Assembly: GCA_044347755.1 (NCBI GenBank)
Contig: JBIKUE010000104.1
Coordinates: forward strand, 1-16,474
Direction: 5' to 3'
DNA length: 16,474 nucleotides
Source of the DNA: M3007 sp044347755
Lineage (GTDB): Bacteria > Bacteroidota > Bacteroidia > Chitinophagales > Saprospiraceae
Position 1 is the first letter of the stretch; every line of letters starts with the position of its first letter. The position numbers were made by a program, and so were the translations under genes. The notes under the pieces were generated by a model that saw nothing but the letters and a program-made list of their open reading frames with translations, ran no database searches and was not told the DNA's origin. Shown in pieces: positions 14,162 through 16,474 of the stretch.

Positions 14162-15613
14162 ATGAAAAAGATTTCCATCCTGGCCTTTGCCCTTCTTTGC
14201 ATTAGTCAGGCATATGCCCAAAACGCAAGTGATGTACTGCGTTATTCCTATTTACAATCCAGCGGTTCAGCCCGATATGTAGGCGCCGGCGGCGCATTCG
14301 GTGCTTTAGGGGCTGAATTTGGCGCCATCAGCCAGAACCCGGCGGGATTGGCCATGTTCCGCAGCAATGAACTAACCCTTACCCCAGCCCTTCGTATTGC
14401 CAATTCAAGTGCAGCCATTAGCGGCAACCCTGAATACAGCGACGACCGCAGTAAATTTGGATTTGACAACATTGGATTGGTTTTCAATACTTCGCCCGGA
14501 GAAAGCAGCAGCTGGAAGTCCTTCAACTTCGGCATTGGATACAACCGGCAGGCTGATTACAATCGCGCCATTTACTATGAGGGCGATGCGGCAGGAACGA
14601 TCATGAACGGTTATTTCAATGATTATCAGACCAACAACGTAGACCCATTTGGCTCAGAGATGGCTTACAATGCTAATGCCATTTATGAGGATGGCAATGG
14701 CAACCTGACCTACGATTTTGCAGGAAATGAAAATGCTACGGTGCGTCGTTCTCAAATATTGAACACGTATGGCCGTATGAACGAAATGGCTATTGCGTTT
14801 GCCGGCAATTACGATGAAAAACTCATGGTGGGCGCCACGGTGGGTGTACCGTTTGTGAATTACCGCATTGAAGGAGAGTATGTTGAGAGCGACCCTGCGG
14901 AGGCCGTGGACTATTTTGACCGGCTTACTTACACCGAATATTTGCGTTCCAACGGTGTAGGTATCAACCTTAAGCTGGGTGTCATCTATAAAGTAACCCA
15001 GGCTTTGCGCGTAGGAGCTGCCTTCCATACGCCAACCGCTATCAGCCTGACCGATCAATACAGTAATACATTTGCCTACGATTATACCGATGGCACCGGC
15101 TCCAACATCGGAGAAATACAGAACTCTCCCGATGGCACTTTTGATTACAAACTCCGCACCCCATGGCGTGCCAGTGCCAGTGCTGCGGTAGTGGTGAAAA
15201 AAATCGGTTTCCTGAGCGCAGACGTGGAATGGGTGGATTATTCTGCCAATCGCTACAACTTTACTTCTGATGTAGCCAGCTCCAGCAACAAAGAATACGA
15301 GCGCCAGGTGAATAACGATATTACCCGCAGCTATCGTCAGGCCATGAATGCACGGTTTGGCGCTGAAGTGGTGCTGGATGAATTCCGTTTGCGTGGCGGG
15401 TTTAACCTGTTGGGCAAACCGGAAGAAGGTGCTACAGATTTCAACACAGCGTTCACAGCAGGTGCAGGGGTACGTGGCAAGTCATTCTTCCTGGATTTTG
15501 GTTATCGCAGAGGCAAGGGAGTTGGATCCATCACGCCATATACAGGCGCTCCGGTGGCTGAAACAAGCGTAGTAACTAACGACTTTTTGCTCACACTGGG
15601 CTTTAAATTTTAA
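14162..15613 (+). CDS. OmpP1/FadL/TodX family outer-membrane transport protein
   Basis: This 483-residue protein has signal peptide MKKISILAFALLCISQAYAQ. The family's N-terminal plug/barrel signature follows: SARYVGAGGAFGALGAEFGAISQNPAGLAMF. The rest alternates aromatic beta-strands, including KSFNFGIGYNRQADYN, LMVGATVGVPFVNYRIEGEY, LRVGAAFHTPTAISLTDQYS and ASAAVVVKKIGFLSADVEWVDYS. It ends in FLLTLGFKF, a terminal phenylalanine typical of barrels assembled by the BAM complex. Family members let hydrophobic molecules (fatty acids, aromatics) through the outer membrane; the substrate is not evident here. The ATG at 14162 is chosen because an upstream in-frame ATG at 14111 lies in the loop of the preceding terminator. 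The following hairpin at 15734-15790 is the likely end of the transcript. Confidence 0.88.
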   Translation: MKKISILAFALLCISQAYAQNASDVLRYSYLQSSGSARYVGAGGAFGALGAEFGAISQNPAGLAMFRSNELTLTPALRIANSSAAISGNPEYSDDRSKFGFDNIGLVFNTSPGESSSWKSFNFGIGYNRQADYNRAIYYEGDAAGTIMNGYFNDYQTNNVDPFGSEMAYNANAIYEDGNGNLTYDFAGNENATVRRSQILNTYGRMNEMAIAFAGNYDEKLMVGATVGVPFVNYRIEGEYVESDPAEAVDYFDRLTYTEYLRSNGVGINLKLGVIYKVTQALRVGAAFHTPTAISLTDQYSNTFAYDYTDGTGSNIGEIQNSPDGTFDYKLRTPWRASASAAVVVKKIGFLSADVEWVDYSANRYNFTSDVASSSNKEYERQVNNDITRSYRQAMNARFGAEVVLDEFRLRGGFNLLGKPEEGATDFNTAFTAGAGVRGKSFFLDFGYRRGKGVGSITPYTGAPVAETSVVTNDFLLTLGFKF

Positions 15614-15704
15614 TGGTATAATTACGAAAACCTATTTTGTATTTCATTGCAAAACAATGATTTACGGATCATATTTACCATTTTTATGGTATGAAATGGG
15701 CTGG

Positions 15705-15712
15705 TAACTTTG
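15705..15712 (+). promoter_or_regulatory. Possible -7 box in the gene-free region
   Basis: TAACTTTG matches TAnnTTTG. It has no obvious gene downstream and no clear -33 box, but it lies just before a terminator hairpin. It might start a very short RNA or be chance. Confidence 0.2.
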
Positions 15713-15733
15713 TACCAGTACATTAAAAACCTC

Positions 15734-15790
15734 AAAAAAAGGTTGGCACAAGGGGCTTACAGCCCTATCTTTGTGCCAACCTTTTTCTTT
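15734..15790. terminator. Strong, probably bidirectional terminator after the FadL-type gene
   Basis: AAAAAAAGGTTGGCACAA (15734-15751) pairs with TTGTGCCAACCTTTTT (15771-15786). An inner GGGGC/GCCCT stem and loop TTACA lie between them. A-rich and T-rich flanks on the two sides would allow termination in both directions. Confidence 0.85.
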
Positions 15791-15879
15791 TAATCCGCAG
15801 GCATTCGTGCCGGCCTTTGCTCTCCCAACCGATTTGTTCCGATTTTAAAGTATCTACTTTTTAATCATTACCACTTTTG

Positions 15880-16010
15880 ACCGTATGGTTACATGCTGTG
15901 GTGTGATCTTTTGCTGTATATCAGCTTTAGAATAAAGCACTGCGTATGTATCAATTATAATCTCATGGTTGCCCCTTCCGGTTAGGCTCGCGGTGAGGGG
16001 CTTTTTTTTG
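15880..16010 (+). ncRNA. Candidate small RNA ending in a terminator
   Basis: No ORF fits this gene-free stretch. On the plus strand there are small hairpins GCTG-TATAT-CAGC and GCTTT-AGAAT-AAAGC. These are followed by a rho-independent terminator (GCCCCTTC pairing with GTGAGGGGC, then T8, about 15972-16010). CACTTTTG near 15871 is one base from a -7 box. A terminator with no upstream gene within 180 bases, after an earlier strong terminator, suggests a separate transcript. No known RNA family is recognised, so the RNA and its 5' end are guesses. Confidence 0.3.
15972..16010 (+). terminator. Rho-independent terminator
   Basis: The stem GCCCCTTC / GTGAGGGGC has a GC-rich loop (CGGTTAGGCTCGCG) and is followed by eight T. 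It points rightwards, away from the FadL-type gene, whose transcript should already have ended at 15790. Confidence 0.7.
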
Positions 16011-16118
16011 AACAACGCCTATTCGGCTTTTTGATAAAACCCTGTTAAACAAAGAACCAGGAAAACACCCAACCGAAAAAACTTGAATAAAACTAGGCCC
16101 TCGGCCTTTCGGTTTTCC

Positions 16119-16138
16119 CGTTTTAATCGGGGTTTTTC
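16119..16138 (+). terminator. Terminator-like hairpin
   Basis: CCCG-TTTTAAT-CGGG is followed by GTTTTT. It is preceded by a second paired structure, AACCGAAA (about 16072) with TTTCGGTT (about 16108), which encloses AGGCC-CTC-GGCCT. The short stem limits confidence. Confidence 0.4.
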
Positions 16139-16162
16139 CTCCAGATTCCTCCCCCCGCAAGA

Positions 16163-16188
16163 AGGCCCACTCAGGTGGGTCTTTTTGT
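16163..16188 (+). terminator. Terminator hairpin just 3' of the T9SS-domain gene
   Basis: GGCCCAC-TCAG-GTGGGTC is followed by TTTTTG in the plus direction. It lies 12 bases beyond the stop of the minus-strand T9SS-domain gene. On the minus strand the hairpin is followed by TTCTTG, a poorer U-tract, so it stops rightward transcripts best. Confidence 0.6.
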
Positions 16189-16200
16189 TTCCTCTCGTAG

Positions 16201-16474
16201 CTACTTCACCATCAGCAACGCTCCTCCAATCCGGTTGCCGCTTTTCGCCCATATCAGGTATTTACCGGAGGGCAAACCCTCCAAATGGGTGGTTTGGGCG
16301 CCTGTGGGCAAGAACTTTTGAAAGTATAATTTACCCTCCGTATCCAGCACCATAATCCTGCCGGACTCTTCCAGCGGTGATGGGAGCGTAAGCATAAATT
16401 GGGCTCCGGAAGCTACCGGATTTGGATATACCTTAAACGGAAGCGGACTATTCGCCGAAACCAGGCTGGAAAGA
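16201..16474 (-). CDS. C-terminal T9SS type A sorting domain of a secreted protein (partial)
   Basis: Only the last 91 codons are in the window; the gene enters from the right edge in the frame ending at TAG 16201-16203. Reading across the edge-side part gives PLPFKVYPNP, then VASGAQFMLTLPSP, GRIMVLDTEGKLYFQK, LEGLPSGKYLIWAKSGNRI and GGALLMVK at the end. The VYPNP opening, the beta-strand spacing and the L-x-SGKYL motif are those of the type A sorting domain, which directs a folded passenger through the Type IX system to the cell surface. The passenger domain is outside the window. Starting the gene at the internal ATG 16395 would be wrong, because the domain clearly extends upstream of it. 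Confidence 0.85.
   Translation of the reverse strand, partial: LSSLVSANSPLPFKVYPNPVASGAQFMLTLPSPLEESGRIMVLDTEGKLYFQKFLPTGAQTTHLEGLPSGKYLIWAKSGNRIGGALLMVK

Noticed and set aside
16083..16355. 90-aa plus-strand open frame
   Set aside because: It crosses terminator hairpins and lies antisense to a clear T9SS sorting domain.

Overview
The window looks like a chromosomal segment of a Bacteroidota bacterium, probably a gliding or Type IX secretion (T9SS) lineage such as Saprospiria or Chitinophagia (the exact class is inference). Visible support: the gliding ABC transporter proteins GldA and GldF; the C-terminal end of a T9SS-sorted protein entering from the right edge; an OstA-like LPS-transport protein and a Bacteroidota-style ParE; Bacteroidota -7 boxes (TAnnTTTG) close upstream of several genes; and few Shine-Dalgarno sequences. 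Composition is moderate GC throughout, with no large foreign island.

Layout, left to right. Positions 1-826 carry no protein gene. They hold a tandem array of 100-bp units, each joining a rearranged copy of a tRNA 3' end to a terminator hairpin. The array lies directly downstream of an intact tRNA-Val(UAC) (827-901, minus strand). One terminator stem in the array has been replaced by a 130-bp palindromic element. Next come an orphan TolC-type outer-membrane factor (1034-2371, +), a small four-helix membrane protein (2461-2988, +), a palindromic repeat element (2999-3164), and a convergent OstA-like protein (3185-5080, -). Divergent from the last are parE (5380-7281, +) and a thiol-disulfide oxidoreductase (7305-7805, +).

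The stretch 7806-8111, between convergent genes, holds a 42-bp-arm palindrome flanked by inverted heptamer repeats. A minus-strand cluster follows, read right to left: gldA, a DUF433-type antitoxin, a frameshifted DUF5615/PIN-like toxin, then gldF. The toxin-antitoxin pair is therefore wedged between the ATPase and the permease of the gliding transporter. Upstream lies a large SpoIIM-domain membrane protein with an extra C-terminal membrane half (10494-12362, -). Divergent from it are a secreted, very Trp/Asn/Arg-rich low-complexity protein (12627-14069, +) and a FadL/OmpP1-type outer-membrane channel (14162-15613, +), separated by a terminator. The last 587 bases before the T9SS-domain fragment (16201-end, -) contain no gene but have four rightward terminator-like hairpins, so small RNAs are possible there.

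Much of the gene content serves the cell envelope: LPS transport, outer-membrane export and import channels, periplasmic redox, gliding and secretion. The most unusual items are the tRNA-tail tandem array with a strictly alternating base that implies 200-bp dimers, and the toxin-antitoxin module with a poly-A frameshift inside the gldA-gldF cluster.
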